Shown: one piece after another, positions 23,200 to 35,187 of the stretch
Numbering within the stretch: the stretch's first letter is position 1
Layout: the number at the start of each line of letters is the position of its first letter
Source of the DNA: Dipteris shenzhenensis
Taxonomy: Eukaryota > Polypodiophyta > Polypodiopsida > Gleicheniales
Reading direction: 5' to 3' (one strand)
Length of the DNA: 64,000 nt
Assembly: GCA_047967505.1 (NCBI GenBank)
Contig: CM106538.1
Notes under the pieces: model-generated
The model's database searches: none
The model's input: only the letters and a program-made list of their open reading frames with translations
Told to the model about the DNA's origin: nothing
Translations under genes and position numbers: made by a program

Positions 23200-24850
23200 G
23201 TTCTATTTCCTTTTTGACATGTTATCTAATTTGATGTGTTTTGGTTGGAGTTGATTGACGATGAATAGGTTTTTGGGTCGCAATGAATACATGAAAGGGT
23301 TGTGTAGGTTAGCCCATGCGCTTTGATGAGAGACGGATCGAATGCAACACAATCCATTGATAGTCCTTGGGAGTGATGTATTGTTCTGGCAACTGCTAGT
23401 TGTATGGGAAATTGACGCCATGAGATAGTATTTAAGTTGTTCTTTCCTACTTAGAACTCTCTTGTTATTGGGTGTATGGGAGTCCAAGAGGTTGGTATCC
23501 TTGAGCTATATAGAGCTTTGTCATTTTTGTGTGCTTGTTCCCTGTCTTGCTACAATTGAATTCAATGAATACCACATGTGGCTCAGTAGATGTGTTAGAG
23601 TGTTTGAATATTCTGTCCACACCATTTATGAGCCTGTCAAGAATGTCCAAATTACCAAAGCATATTTTGAATATCATTCCAGGTTTCAAATGTAGTGTCC
23701 TATGCAATCCCGCTATGCTCCTCGGTTGCAATGGAATTGTAATTGATTTGTTGCATGTCTTGTGCCTCTTGTCGATGGCTTGAAGAATATGAGGAGCGTC
23801 TTCAAGCAATTCGAAAACCTCTTTGTTGTGGATATCTTTTGTACCTTTAGTGTAGAATAGGTGTGGAACTGCTTCTTTTTGCGGTAGTTTTTGTAGAAAG
23901 TTGTTGTTCATGTAGGCGATATCTTCCATTGAGTGTTTGCCTATTCTTATTTTATTTAGTACGTCTATGAATTCCAAGTTGATTTGTCGCATTGGTATGC
24001 TAAGCTCATAGAGCAATACGTTTTCTTTCCAAAAGTTTGACATCATGGATGTGTTTCTGGAATGCTCCATGAAAATCCATGAATCTTTTGTTGGACTAGC
24101 TTGGTAAAGATCTCCACATAAGAGAACATCAAGTCCTCCAAATGGTTGTAGGTGACTATGTTTTATTTCATGTAAATGCATATCTACTGCTATTAATGTG
24201 CTGTTGCCAATTAGATACACCTTGTCAAAAACTACTAGTTTGAGGTCTTTGTAGAGTTGTGATAGTTCTTGCAGTTTTTCTCTAGAAAGGCTTGTGTAGT
24301 GGGATGCCATTAGAGGCAGATGCAACGCTAAATGTATTGTTGTTCCCTCTATGTTAAACACTACTTTTCCAGTGTATGCCAACAACAAGACTTTGGGTGA
24401 CTCAATGTCTTTCGTCTCCTTGTGTGAGTAATGCCTCAAAAGTGCTTGAATGATGGCCATAAGGGTGAATGTTTTTCCCGTTCCAGCATTGCCTGTCACA
24501 AAAAGATGGAATTTTTTTGTCGGATCTATTCTTTCTTTAAGCATTAGATCGTTTAGAATGAGTCATTGTTCTTTGTTCAATTTTCGCAATGTACTGTATT
24601 ACTCTTTGTTAGGCACAAACTTGTATGTTAAGAAGGAGGAAATGCTTTGATGGTTTGGTTTTGTTTGCTTGGACATGTCTATTCCTATGTCGTAATGGTC
24701 GTTGCATTTGAATGTGGATTGGTTGGATGAGGATGTGGAGGAGTTGGACGTTGTACTTGCATTTTTTGAGACATTGGGAATGAGCTTGTTGAATTTGTCT
24801 TTTTTTGGGTCTATGATGAGTTTTTTGTCGAAGTACATATCATTCCACAT
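23200..24850 (-). pseudogene. Helitron Pif1-like helicase domain, disabled
   Basis: The longest intact frame is 24544-23465 (359 aa). Walker A GNAGTGKT is at 24493-24470. The Walker B region reads VVFDKVYLI at about 24235-24209 where the family has DE, so lysine replaces the catalytic glutamate (24221-24223). GGLDVLLCGDLYQ (motif III) and a LNKIRIG block follow. Upstream, 25025-24550 carries the linker between Rep and helicase (KILRFNNNEIKDPENYYRE) in another frame. The helicase would unwind the strand during rolling-circle transposition; this copy should be inactive. Confidence 0.85.
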
Positions 24851-25272
24851 AGTGTTGGTTCAACATGGTGGTATGGTAGGAACATAATACACAATTCCCT
24901 ATAGTAATTCTCTGGATCTTTGATTTCATTGTTGTTGAAACGTAATATTTTTGCATTTTTTCACTTTTGAAAAGTTGTTGGAGTAATCGTGTACTCACTT
25001 GCAAAACTAGCCAAGAAAATTCCATGTAAAATGCTGGGACATTTCAAATATTTTGCAATGATGTCGTCAAAGAAGATGTTTGTACTCTCAGGATTTAGCT
25101 GTTGCAGCTACTCTCTTCATTTCAAAAGAAGCGTATGATTTTCAGGGGGGCTTGTGTTAATGTATTGGAACTGTCTTGTTGATGTAGAAAGTGGTAAAGA
25201 TAGAGCCAAGTACACTGCTTGTTGGGAGCTGATATGTTGTGTATTCAAGATTGCATTGCCAATGCCACAAAT

Positions 25273-26250
25273 TCATTCATTTGCTTGTGCATTGCAAGCC
25301 ACACTTTGTGTTAGAGCTTCTTTCACTGTGCTAGAGTGGTCTCCTTGTCGATTTTTGTGATGTAAGATGTACAGTAAGATGCGACGCCATGGGGGTTCAA
25401 AATGAATTGAGCATCTATGTTTGCACCCCATAGTCTCGACAAAGGTTGGTTGTAGTTGTTTGTGTATATGTCCTTGGGGCATCTTATTAGAAAAAGTGTT
25501 GGTTGCAAAATTGAAGCTCTTATAGTTGAAATGTACTCTCTCTATTAGTTTAAGAGCATCGAGGAAAGTAGTATAGTTAAGAGACATTCTCATGTCTTCT
25601 AGCAGAAGGCTATTAATATGGTCCAAGTGTGTTTTGTGTCTTCTTTCATAGGACTGTGGCTCAAGTGGGAGCAGCACCTGTGTCTTTTTCATTGGTGGGC
25701 GGGGGAATCCGAATCCACAAATTTTTTCCCTTTTGAAACATGTTTTACGATGTTTGTGTGTTTGGACCTTTTGATGGAAGGGAAATGTAGAGATCTCAGT
25801 TGAAATATATTTGTCGCAAAATGCTTCAATATCCGCGTTTGTGGAAACACCATAGGTGGGGGGCATTTTTGATCCACAGAAGCCCATGGTTGTGTTGGCT
25901 CCCTCTAATCTGGAATTCAGTGACAAAAAAGAAATTATTAATTTTACCGAGAAGGTTGTGTTTTTTTTGGAGCAATCTTTTAAGGGCTTGGAATCTATGG
26001 ACATAATATTATGTTGTGGTGATCGGATTTGACCGAATCAATTGGTGTGTTCGGACATTGGGGTTCGCATATTGGTTATCTTTTGTTGAATGGTTCATCT
26101 TTTCTAAACATTGTACTAGTGGTTCCCAAAGTCTTTCAGTAGGCTGACAGAGTGATGAAAAACGTTGGAGCGCCTAGCTTTCTCTCAGCGTACTGAAAAG
26201 GTTTTTCTGCAAGTAGTGTTTGTAGTTAGCAAATGTGCGAAGGTGGGAGA
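25273..26250 (-). pseudogene. Helitron Rep (HUH endonuclease) domain, frameshifted
   Basis: VTEFQIRGSQHNHGLLWIKNAP encodes the HUH region (H-N-H at 25894-25886). A frameshift lies in the run of C directly after it (about 25863-25857 on the plus strand), and the frame continues as TNADIEAFCDKYIS and QTHKHRKTCFKRE. In another frame (25508-25323) GANIDAQFILNPHGVASYCTSYITK contains two tyrosines in YxxxY spacing (25376-25362), the expected nicking residues. Every landmark of a Helitron Rep is visible but spread over frames. Confidence 0.85.
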
Positions 26251-26252
26251 AG

Positions 26253-27463
26253 TCACGGCACCCTATGTTGGATTGAAATGTTTGTATCCAATAGTGCATC
26301 CTTAACTTGCAATGTTCTACCTTTTGTTTGCACTTTGCGCATGCATACCCAAGATGATGACAACACTTGGCGCACCAATATTTTCATTGTTTTGAAAAAG
26401 ATGTTCTCTATAGATAGCACAAATCTGTGGTCCTTGTTGGTTAGCTCCCACGCTGCAATGCCCTGGTATGATGTGCGTTCAAGAATGGTATAGTTTCTCT
26501 TGTCGCCATAGAATAGCTTTGGAAATGCAAGCTCCTCACAATATTTATCTTTGAAAATGCTCAAAGGGGAGAACCCCTTCGAAGGGGCTACCAAAATAGT
26601 TTGATCTTCGAAGTCTCCCACTTGTTGCCTTGTGTAAATTCCGTGAACCAAAGTGTCGAGTGTCTGTCACAATATCATCTTCCAATGTTTCTTGGGGAGT
26701 ATCTTCCTCTTGCACTCGTCCTTTCTCCTGTTGTTGCATCACCTCTATATGGTTCACCCATAGAGGATTTACAATGATGTTGTTTTCTTTGTATATAGGA
26801 GTTGCTATCAACTCAGATAATGCCATCATTGTGAAAGAAGGTTGAACCACCCCACTCATGTAATTATGTTTAAACGAAAGTTTTCTTTTGAGCGCTACTG
26901 CAACGGTGTCATGCTCGTTTAAAAACCTTGGTAGCACACGTTGAGCTTTGTCAACATCAGCAAAAACATTGACAACACTCCCATGGAGCCCATATTGACC
27001 TTTGTATGTCAACTCTCGAATCTGAGCAAACGGTATCCTAATCGAGATTAGCCTTGCCTCGATATCATTAAGATTTCTTGTGAATGGTTTCGGCTTAACC
27101 ATTTGCATGTTCTTCAAAGAAAATAAAGGCGGTTTTTTATTTTTCACATCTCTATAGCAAGTTGAACATAGAAGCTTACTCAATGAGTTGTTTGTCATTT
27201 AGTCCATTTTCTTGTAGAAATATACCCATCATTGTAGTCATTTTCTTTAACTTGCACTTAAATTTAAGTGAATTACAACAAATACAGGGAGTATCCAAAA
27301 TAATTTCAAAAAATTGATCTTCATGCAAATGATGTTTTCTTTTTTTTTTGCATGAGTTGTGTGGCATTTCCATGTTTGAACAATGAAGAGGGGGCACCAC
27401 AATTTTTCTAATCTTGTAAATTTTGTTTAGAGCGGCTTGCAATGAATTTGGAAAATATATCAT
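26253..27463 (-). pseudogene. Helitron N-terminal region with DUF6570 and Cys-rich segment
   Basis: 27463-27176 ends with a cysteine-rich segment (CICCNSLKFKC) and continues, after a frameshift near 27190, with LCSTCYRD and then EARLISIRIPFAQIRELTYKGQYGLHGSVVNVFADV. That is the DUF6570 signature found in front of Helitron Rep. Another frame (26651-26253) continues with the APSKGFSPLSIFKDKYCEELAFP region, and WELTNKDHRF with the phenylalanine-rich block after it. Two frameshifts separate parts that are otherwise collinear. Confidence 0.8.
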
Positions 27464-28971
27464 GCATTTGGGTCAAATGCAATTACAAAGCCAAAGCTAT
27501 TGACCGCCATGAAGCTTCCACTTGGCTTGTAAGTTTTGAGTTTGATTTGCGCCATCATGATATCTTCTTCGTACAATTGTAGGAAGGGGGTTCCTAAAGA
27601 GAGCACAACATCAACATGTGGGCCTTGAATGTGAACAGGCACTTGATCACCTCCATGTTGAACAATATCACCTGTCAAGCTAGGAACTTGGGTAATGCTT
27701 CGAGGGCTTTTGCATGTGAAGCAGTAAGGGTGAACAGGATCTCGACTGACTTGAACACCACTACAAGCATCGCAAACATGCTCAAGCAAATCTGCATTGA
27801 CGTTGGTATTGGTACTGCAAGCACATTGATAGTATGTGTCAACTAATATTTTGAAAAGAAAATAGGAATTCACTGTGAAAATTGCTACATTTTTTCCATA
27901 GCCAAGTCGTGAAACTTGGCTAACAAAAGTTGCTTTCAAGTTGTCCTTGGTGGAACTGTCGGGAACTTCCACCAAAATAGTGAAGTCAAACACATAGATT
28001 GTTCCTTTTGCCTTTAAGAATGACACATTCTTTAGGATGTACATCACAACACCTTCCTCGTTGAACTCTTGCAGAAGTTGAGTAAGACTGGTTTTTCTTT
28101 TAGTGACGAATGAGAGCTTCAACAACCAACCAAGCTCGTCAACTGCAAGTTGGCATGGCTACAATAGCAAGCACAAAAATTTTAAAATAATTAAAACTCG
28201 AAATAGGTTACCGCAGCTCGGTCTTTGTCTCAAGGCCCATTTGCAACAATGATCTGGTCTGCCACGCCCTCATCATTTGCAATTTTAATAATGACAATTG
28301 CAATAGTTCCCATCACATTGGATACATTTAGCTTGCCAAAGTTGATCATTTATGTAGCCCATTGAATGTACGTGCATAGGGAATGATTGTGCAGCAAATG
28401 AAGATTGCCTTCAAAAGGTTCTCCTCTAATGATGCATGTAATAACATCAATTAAGCAAAGAGAACTTAGAGTTTCCACCTTCAGTTGTACTTTTGGGAAC
28501 AACAGTTGCACCCTCCATGCTATAGAATTGGCCAACTTGTAAGATCACAAATTGATGAATGTATGTAGAAGGTATAAGCAATGTCTCTATGCGAGAGCAA
28601 AACCTATCAGCTAAATCTCCTTTGAGGAATGTAGGATACTTTGGATTTATTACTTTGTATGTGCCATACTTGCAAAGCAATTTTCCCTCGAAAACAAATC
28701 TATGAGGCACATAATTTGATAGTTGAGTTATGCTAAGGGAAACCAAGGAATTCCCCCCCCCAACGAAGTTCTCTTTGGATGGAACTATTGCTTTTGCAGT
28801 GGGTGGAAAATTTTGAGGCAATGGTTGGAAGTTCTTAGAGTCATTGGGTCCATTGAAAGAGTTAACTTCATCATTATCTTCCTTGTAAATATGTTGCTTG
28901 CTTGCTGCAAATATAATTGTAGGAAGTAGTAAGGTTGTGTACCAATAAGACAACCACGTTCTTTGAAACAA
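27460..28971 (-). pseudogene. RPA1-like single-stranded DNA-binding protein remnant carried by the Helitron
   Basis: 28971-28447 contains SLSITQLSNYVPHRFVFEGKL, then GDLAD and RIETL, then YIHQFVILQVGQFYSMEGATVV, which fit strand order and motifs of an RPA70 DNA-binding OB fold. The segment near 28330-28250 (KLNVSNVMGTIAIVI) resembles the start of the next OB fold. 28125-27460 holds a further domain with cysteines resembling the RPA zinc ribbon (CACS...CDAC...YCFTC) and a following QGPHVDVVLSLGTPFLQLYEED. RPA-like genes are known passengers of plant Helitrons. Assignment rests on motif resemblance only, so alternatives remain open. Confidence 0.6.
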
Positions 28972-31211
28972 ATTGTACTTTGCTTTGAATGATAAAGCAA
29001 ACTCTTTCTAAAATGACAACTTTCCAAACAATTTTACCATCATTCCAAACAATCTTGAGTTATATGCATGTATACAAATAACAATGCACAATTTCTAAAA
29101 GTATATTCAAGAGAAGTTATGGGCATGAGGAAGAAATAACAACATTGTTAAATATAAAGTTTTGAAATCCAATTTATCAAAATAAAGAAAGACAACTCTG
29201 AGCCAATGTTGATAACATCAATCATGCTGGTTTTCAGTGGGGATTGTTTAGTCTCCAAAACTTTCTCATGTTTTGGCTTTTTCGAGTGTTGCACATAAGA
29301 GGTTATGGTGGATTTAAAACTAACATATTCGGGATTTTCTCATGTGAGCTTTCTCACTGGACACCAAAGAAAGGACAATCATAAATTAAAAAAATTCAAA
29401 GGAAAACACAAAACAAAAAAAAAATCTTGTGTGATTACCTTGATCATAAGCTTCTTCCACCACCTCTTGGAAAGAATTCTTCAATGAGTGCCGTGGATTC
29501 TTCTTAATTGGAGAATTCTTGAGCGAATTTTCTTTGTGAGCCCTACTTGGAGAAGCACTCACAAATGGGCTTGCCTTTGGCATGGGTGGAGATGCGCATT
29601 TGTTCATGTACGAACAAGCAGAGGCCGTGGCTACACCCATGAAAAATGAGATTATTGAATCATATTATAAATCAAAGTGTAAAGGTTGGAAAAAAAAGGT
29701 AACCCAACCTATGGGAAGTAGAGCAAAAACAAACTAACGCAAGTTAAGCGAAAACAAACTCATATCTTTGCAAAATGCAACTATGGCAAAAAGTATCCTC
29801 TGCGCTAGAAAGACTTCTGCAAGTGCCAAGATGAAACTTACAAGTGCAGGCTGAATGAATTACTGGATGGCCACGGCAAGCTTTTAAGAATGCGCACATG
29901 AGCTATTACGAAAACAAGCAGAGGAACATGCGATTGCACTAGTGGCATTGAGGAATATTGTGCAATTTCAGGAGCAAAACCGTTTTTTTGCAACAGAAGC
30001 GGATCGAAACTTAGCTACAGATGACAGGTAGATAACAAACAAGCGTCATCGTGATGATTGTTTTAGTCAGTTCAGATGAAGAAAAACTAGAGAGGCCAAC
30101 AATCGAGCAAATAATAAATTGTTGGATGCAAAGGAAGGATTGGATGGGGGAGGCCATGATTCTTGCAAAGGTAGAGAGCAAGGAGAATGAGGGACTGTAC
30201 TCTCTTCATACACATAGAAACTCGAGCAGGTCCCTGGGGATTCTAAGAGCCATGCTATAGAAATAGAATTGAGGAAAGGAGGGGTAGGATCAATTGAACG
30301 CACAACGGAAGTGCACCGCGTAGGCCAAAACCTACAGAAGCTGTGATGCGTGAAACATTCAACCACCAGGGCAAATCAACACAACGTAAGTGCACCGCAA
30401 CGTTCAATCACCAGCACAAATCGACACAACGAAAGTGCAGAGCAAGGCCAACACAATGTTCGTTACAATGTATAGATACGCAAAACACAGAGAAATATCC
30501 ACACGTGATGCCACAAGTTGAAGGTAATCGAGCTGCACCATGGCCAGAACTCCCTTCGTTGTTAATGTCTTGCACAACAAGGACTACTGTGATGGGTGAT
30601 TCTAGAACTTGGGGACAGACTTTCTGAAGGCCTAGACACAAAAGAAGACATCAGAAACTAATGAGGAAGTACCAAAGAAGGAAGGACGAATTTGCAGTAA
30701 GAGAAGACAAAAACGAATAGGAGCCACCTTTAACAAACGTACCACTGTCCGTGTCCATTAGATTCGTCATAACGATGAATGTGCTCACAAAGATTGGATT
30801 GAGTAGCACTCATATGCTCTTTCTTATAGCCTGCACACGATCTTCGAGAAACCTCAAATTCACTCGCTAAACAACAAAAAACCACGGCATCACATCCAAA
30901 GTGTAATGGAGGACTAATTATTGTCACCTATGCCATGCCAAATTCCCGCCGTCTCCACCGAAGAACATTTACATTCCTACAAGTATGCAAACCTTGCAGG
31001 CATGAAGAAGATTTGCAATAAAGACTACAAGTGCAACCCTTATCTAAACACACACGTGGCTTACAGCCAACCAATGAAAATACAAGTGTCTCTCTATTAC
31101 AAAATGCATGGTATTTTAGCTTTCAAAAACACGAACCATTGCTGCTAACCCCCAAGGGCAGGCCAAAAAGCAAACAAAAAGGAAATGGTGTGGAGGAGGA
31201 GATAAAGGGGG

Positions 31212-31259
<48 letters not shown>

Positions 31260-32363
31260 CAACCACTTTAAAGTGCATTCAAGTCCAATGAAGAAGAGTC
31301 AACATATTGTCCAATAGGAAAAATGCACTTCCAAAAGTTCTAAAATGCCTAATTTCTACTTTGCCATATTTGAAGCGGTGTTAAGAGTGCCTCCCCACGT
31401 TCAGGCTAGTGGGGATGGCTGGGCATCTCAATGGCCAAAGCTCACTCAGCATTTTTGTACCCCTGCGTTGAAATGCCAGGGCTTGCACAGTAAATGCCAA
31501 GGCTCTGCTCTATCACCATTCGTCGAAAACAGCTCTACTGCTTTTTCATTCGTAGACAGGTTTTAGCGGCTCAATGGTGAGCCAGAATGTTGAAAAACTA
31601 GAACTCTAGCCTGGCGTTGGAATGCTGGACTAGCAGGGATAGCAGTCCATGGGAACAGTGCATTTCATTCTTGCTACTGCTCACTCAGAGGTGCTAGCCC
31701 TCATGGAGAAGTGCTCTAAGAAGGCCTCCCCGAGCAAGCCAGTGGCTCTGGGGGAGCCGTACTGGCAAGATTTATTTGTAGCCCCATGGAGCAGGAGAGT
31801 TGGCTCAGTGGGGCTCCCTGGCAGTCCAATGCCAGCCCAGAGAGCTTGAAATCTGAGATTCCAGCCCAGCTTTGAACACCAACGTGTACTAATAAGGCCT
31901 ACCCCATGGGGGGTAGGCTAAAAATATCATTAGTATGCTTTTCAGGAAATCGTGTGTTAACATAACGCTGAGAGATAGAGAGAGTGGAGCTCTAATAATG
32001 GGCTTATGTCATGGAGGGAAAAAAGAGGGAAAATAATGATGGCTATTTTGGATGCTTTTCCCTTGAAAGAGCCTAATTATGATGTTTATCCTATGATGCA
32101 TGACATAATGATCCAAGGGAAAATGAGACATGCTATAAAGGAAATGTCACATCAATGGTTCTCAAGAGTGTGGGAAATAGCACCTTGAGGTCTAGAGCAT
32201 GGAGTGCTATTTCCCCTTGTCCCACCCTATTTCCTGTCCCATGGTGCATTTGCAAAGCATAAGAGAAAGAGCTATTTCTTACTTATTTCCCTTCCATGAC
32301 ATACATCAAAAGGTCGGAGAGGAGAGAAGTTGGTCTTGGGAGGGGAAGCTCTAGAAACTATTC
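28972..32363. other. Intergenic DNA with small repeats, no firm gene
   Basis: Contains a possible leading exon of the Helitron RPA-like gene (minus strand, 29640-29437; Ser/Lys-rich, ending AYDQ before GTAATC). There is a short tandem repeat at about 30356-30450 (TTCAA-CACCAG...AAATC-ACACAACG-AAGTGCA) and an (AG)n microsatellite at 31214-31258. Sequence 31345-32250 has no recognisable coding. A TATAAAG at 32134-32140 lies 224 bp before the F-box gene start codon and could be its TATA box. Confidence 0.5.
31214..31258. repeat. (AG)n microsatellite
   Basis: About 45 bp of AG repeat with one AA interruption. Confidence 0.95.
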
Positions 32364-33551
32364 ATGAAGCGAGCACATATCACTCCATCTCCTGCAGCCT
32401 ATGCTCTTTTCCAAGAGCTCCTCGTCACGGACAATCCGCCCTTAATACCGGGCTTGCCTGACGAGCTTTCCCTCCTCTGCTTAGCCAGACTTCCAAGGGG
32501 CCTGCATCCTCTCGCCCGTTGCGTTTCCCGTTCTTGGAGATATCATCTCAAGGCTTCCTCCATGGATGCTCTCAGACACAGCATGGGCTTCTGTGAGGAT
32601 CGGATTTTCTTATGCATCGCTGCTGCTCCAGATGTCGATGATTTCGCGTGGTATCTCATCGATCCAATTCTTCTCCGTTGTGAGTTCATCATACCCCCCC
32701 GGCGTGTGCCGCCACCACGTAAGGACTTGAGGGCAATAGCGGCAGGTTCAGCAGTTGTCGTCCAATGGTACAATGGAGCGTGCTGTTTCGATGTGGCGGC
32801 TAGGCAGTGGTGCCTCCCTGACCCCCTCATGTGTGTCCGTCGCACTGAGTTTGCATCTGCTACGTTGGAGGGCTACGTGTACGTGGCCGGAGGAAGGCTG
32901 GGTTGTAGTAGCTATGAATTCTTCAAGAGTGCGGAGAGGTTCAATCTGACAACCAAACAGTGGGAGCAGCTACCGGATATGAACAAGGCAAGGGCGGATG
33001 GGATGGGATTTGTGTTGAATGGCTGCTTCTGTGTCGTAGGAGGGTATGGGGCCAGCGGTGGATATGCAGAGCAGTATTCCGGAGAAATGTGGGATCCGAG
33101 AACAGGGGAGTGGACGCTAGTTCCGGAAATGTGGCCAGAGAAGATCGCTAGCAAAGAAAGGATTCCACCCAGAGTGGCCGTGGTGAATGGCCGACTATAT
33201 GCATTGAGAAGGTATTCCAGAGAAGTGATGTGGTATGATGAAAACAGTAAATGCTGGGCATCTTTGGGATATTTTCCCGCAGAGCCATACGACACGCATT
33301 TTTGTAAAGGATATTGTTATGGGCAACGGCTGATAGGAGTGGGTGAGGAACTGTGGTTGATTGGAATGGGCGGCGAGGATTGCTACGGTAGCCAAATCTT
33401 TATAGTGGCCGTCAAGCCTGCGGTGCGACCCCTCTCCTGGAGAGTCATCCCTTTCTTTTCGGACCGTCAATCTAGTGGCAAGTTCAGGAAGATCGCCGCT
33501 TCCTTCTTGGGCTACCGATCTAGTGTTCTCGCAACTGTTGCGACAGTGTGA
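32364..33551 (+). CDS. F-box/kelch-repeat protein, single exon, intact
   Basis: 395 residues, uninterrupted. Residues 28-66 (IPGLPDELSLLCLARLPR followed by CVSRSWRYHL) are an F-box with the usual pattern of leucines, an R-P pair and the S-R-W ending. It would bind Skp1 in an SCF ubiquitin ligase. Kelch-type repeats follow from about 120 to 340: VYVAGG with AERFNLTTKQWEQLPDM at 172-206, then CVVGGYG with MWDPRTGEWTLVPEM at 223-257, with further diverged units. These should form a propeller that binds the substrate. The start is the first ATG of the frame. No intron signals are needed. It stands alone on this strand between transposon-rich regions. The substrate cannot be inferred. Confidence 0.9.
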   Translation: MKRAHITPSPAAYALFQELLVTDNPPLIPGLPDELSLLCLARLPRGLHPLARCVSRSWRYHLKASSMDALRHSMGFCEDRIFLCIAAAPDVDDFAWYLIDPILLRCEFIIPPRRVPPPRKDLRAIAAGSAVVVQWYNGACCFDVAARQWCLPDPLMCVRRTEFASATLEGYVYVAGGRLGCSSYEFFKSAERFNLTTKQWEQLPDMNKARADGMGFVLNGCFCVVGGYGASGGYAEQYSGEMWDPRTGEWTLVPEMWPEKIASKERIPPRVAVVNGRLYALRRYSREVMWYDENSKCWASLGYFPAEPYDTHFCKGYCYGQRLIGVGEELWLIGMGGEDCYGSQIFIVAVKPAVRPLSWRVIPFFSDRQSSGKFRKIAASFLGYRSSVLATVATV

Positions 33552-35064
33552 ATTTCAATTGGGTTTTCTGGGCCTAAATGTGACATCGATTCAATCGTCA
33601 TTGGGGTGTTTCTTTGTAACGCCCGTAAATTTCCGGAGAATGTTCTTCATTATTTCAAAGAAAGTCGGTATTTTATGGTAAATGGAAATTTAGGGTAGGA
33701 CAAAGCTTGTCAATGTAAAAAGAGGGCTCATTTGACATTTTTGGATCAGTATTGGAATTTTGTCCCCCTGCCTGTAAAATAGAGAGCACTTATTCTGGAC
33801 CAGCCCTCAGTCCTTTGGACCCCACAGGTCTAGGATCTCTTAACAGGCAGTTCAGCCTTGCAAGCTTGGCCCATCCAGGAACCTTTTTCAGGAGCGTAGG
33901 CATGAGGGCCACGTGTGTTCTCTGCATAGCAATTCCTTGATACATCTAGCAGCATATATGCAGGCAGTCTGGGGGTCTTCAGCGAGCAACAGTTCTTTGG
34001 CAGGCAGATAGACAGCAGCATGCAGCTATATGAGCATAGTACAATCAACTAAGTCTGAAAGGGCAGCAAGCTACGGTGACCATGTATAGATCATCCTCAG
34101 GAGACTCCAGAGACATTTTGTGCAGCTAATCTGTAATCTCCATACACAAGATAAGACATGGTGGAGCAGAGGTGCCTTCGTGGATGCATCAGGCGGAGGC
34201 CAGTGTAGTGAGCCTTGAGGCATCTTATGAGTAACTCTTGCAATATCATGATGTGTCATGCATGATTGTTCTATGTTTCTTTACTTTGCCAATTATGCAT
34301 CACTCCACAACTTTGTTGAAACAGATAGATGTCCATGGTGGGACAGTTAGGGAATAGCATCCATAATTCTAGCTCTTCACAAACATGATAATAGGTGGAG
34401 AAATTGTAGCAGGAGATGGACTGTCTCAATCTCTCTCCTGCTCAACACTAACATGCACTCAATACACAAGTGATGCTATGGATGCGAGTGAGAGAATATA
34501 CTGGGCCTCTGAAGAGGAACATATACTGAAATGTGTGAATGCCCGAAGGGCTGAATATAACTGCATGAAGGGCTGAAACCTCACTACAAAACTGTCCTAG
34601 AATAGTTACTGTGGAGAGGAGGCCCTGCTGGTCTGCTGCTGGGTCTCTTGGCTTGCCTCTGCTGAGCACTAGAAGGCCCATCACTGGATGATGAATGAGG
34701 GACCAAGGGCCTGGGAACTAACCGGTTGGAGGGCTGCCTGCACCAGCTGCAGCAGTCTGCTGCACGGACCCCTGCTGGGTACCCGACTTGCTGATGTGGC
34801 ACCCTGACCAGTCCATGTGGCAGGCTGATGTCATCGCTGCCACGTGGCAGCTCATGCACTGCCTGCTCCTGCTTCTGTCTGCTGCTTGTGTGGCAGTCCA
34901 CATGGCAGCCTGCTGCCTGTGTGGCTGTTTGCTGAGCTGGCTGCCTGCGTGGCAGTTCAGCATGGTGACGGGCTGTGGATGCCCGTGAACAGAAATTCCA
35001 GTACGAATTTTTTCTTGGATGATGCAATTGAAGGGGGTTAAGAGAAGGGAGATGGAAGATCAGG
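33552..35064. other. Intergenic DNA, no gene seen
   Basis: No recognisable coding. The 275-codon minus-strand frame 35411-34584 is driven by CTCTCT/CACACA repeats and is not accepted. A tract rich in GGCTG and TGGCAG motifs lies at 34800-34980. Confidence 0.5.
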
Positions 35065-35128
<64 letters not shown>

Positions 35129-35187
35129 TGTGTGTGTGTGTGGTGTGTAGACTGGGGTGTGTGTGTGTGTGTGTGTGTGAGAGATAC
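35065..35187. repeat. Compound (GT)n(GA)n(G)n(GT)n microsatellite upstream of LINE 1
   Basis: (GT)n from about 35068, (GA)n from about 35089, a G-run, interrupted (GT)n with TAGACTGGG in the middle, then (GT)n and GAGAGA. It abuts the 5' end of the first LINE. Confidence 0.95.

Larger units (their letters stand above)
22480..28971 (-). mobile_element. Degenerate Helitron of Helentron-like architecture (RPA-like, Rep-helicase, EEP)
   Basis: On the minus strand, domains follow in order. First an RPA-like protein with OB-fold segments (28971-27460). Then a cysteine-rich N-terminus and DUF6570 (27463-26545), the Helitron-like N-terminal region (26651-26253), a HUH Rep nuclease (about 26250-25273), a Pif1-type helicase (24850-23200) and an EEP endonuclease (23140-22480). 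This order matches Helentron/Helitron2 elements, where an endonuclease follows the helicase. Frameshifts and stops break the Rep-helicase many times, so it is not autonomous now. I could not define the termini (5' TC or 3' CTRR with hairpin). An open frame at 29386-29640 ending at a GTAATC donor may be a first exon of the RPA-like gene. Confidence 0.85.
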
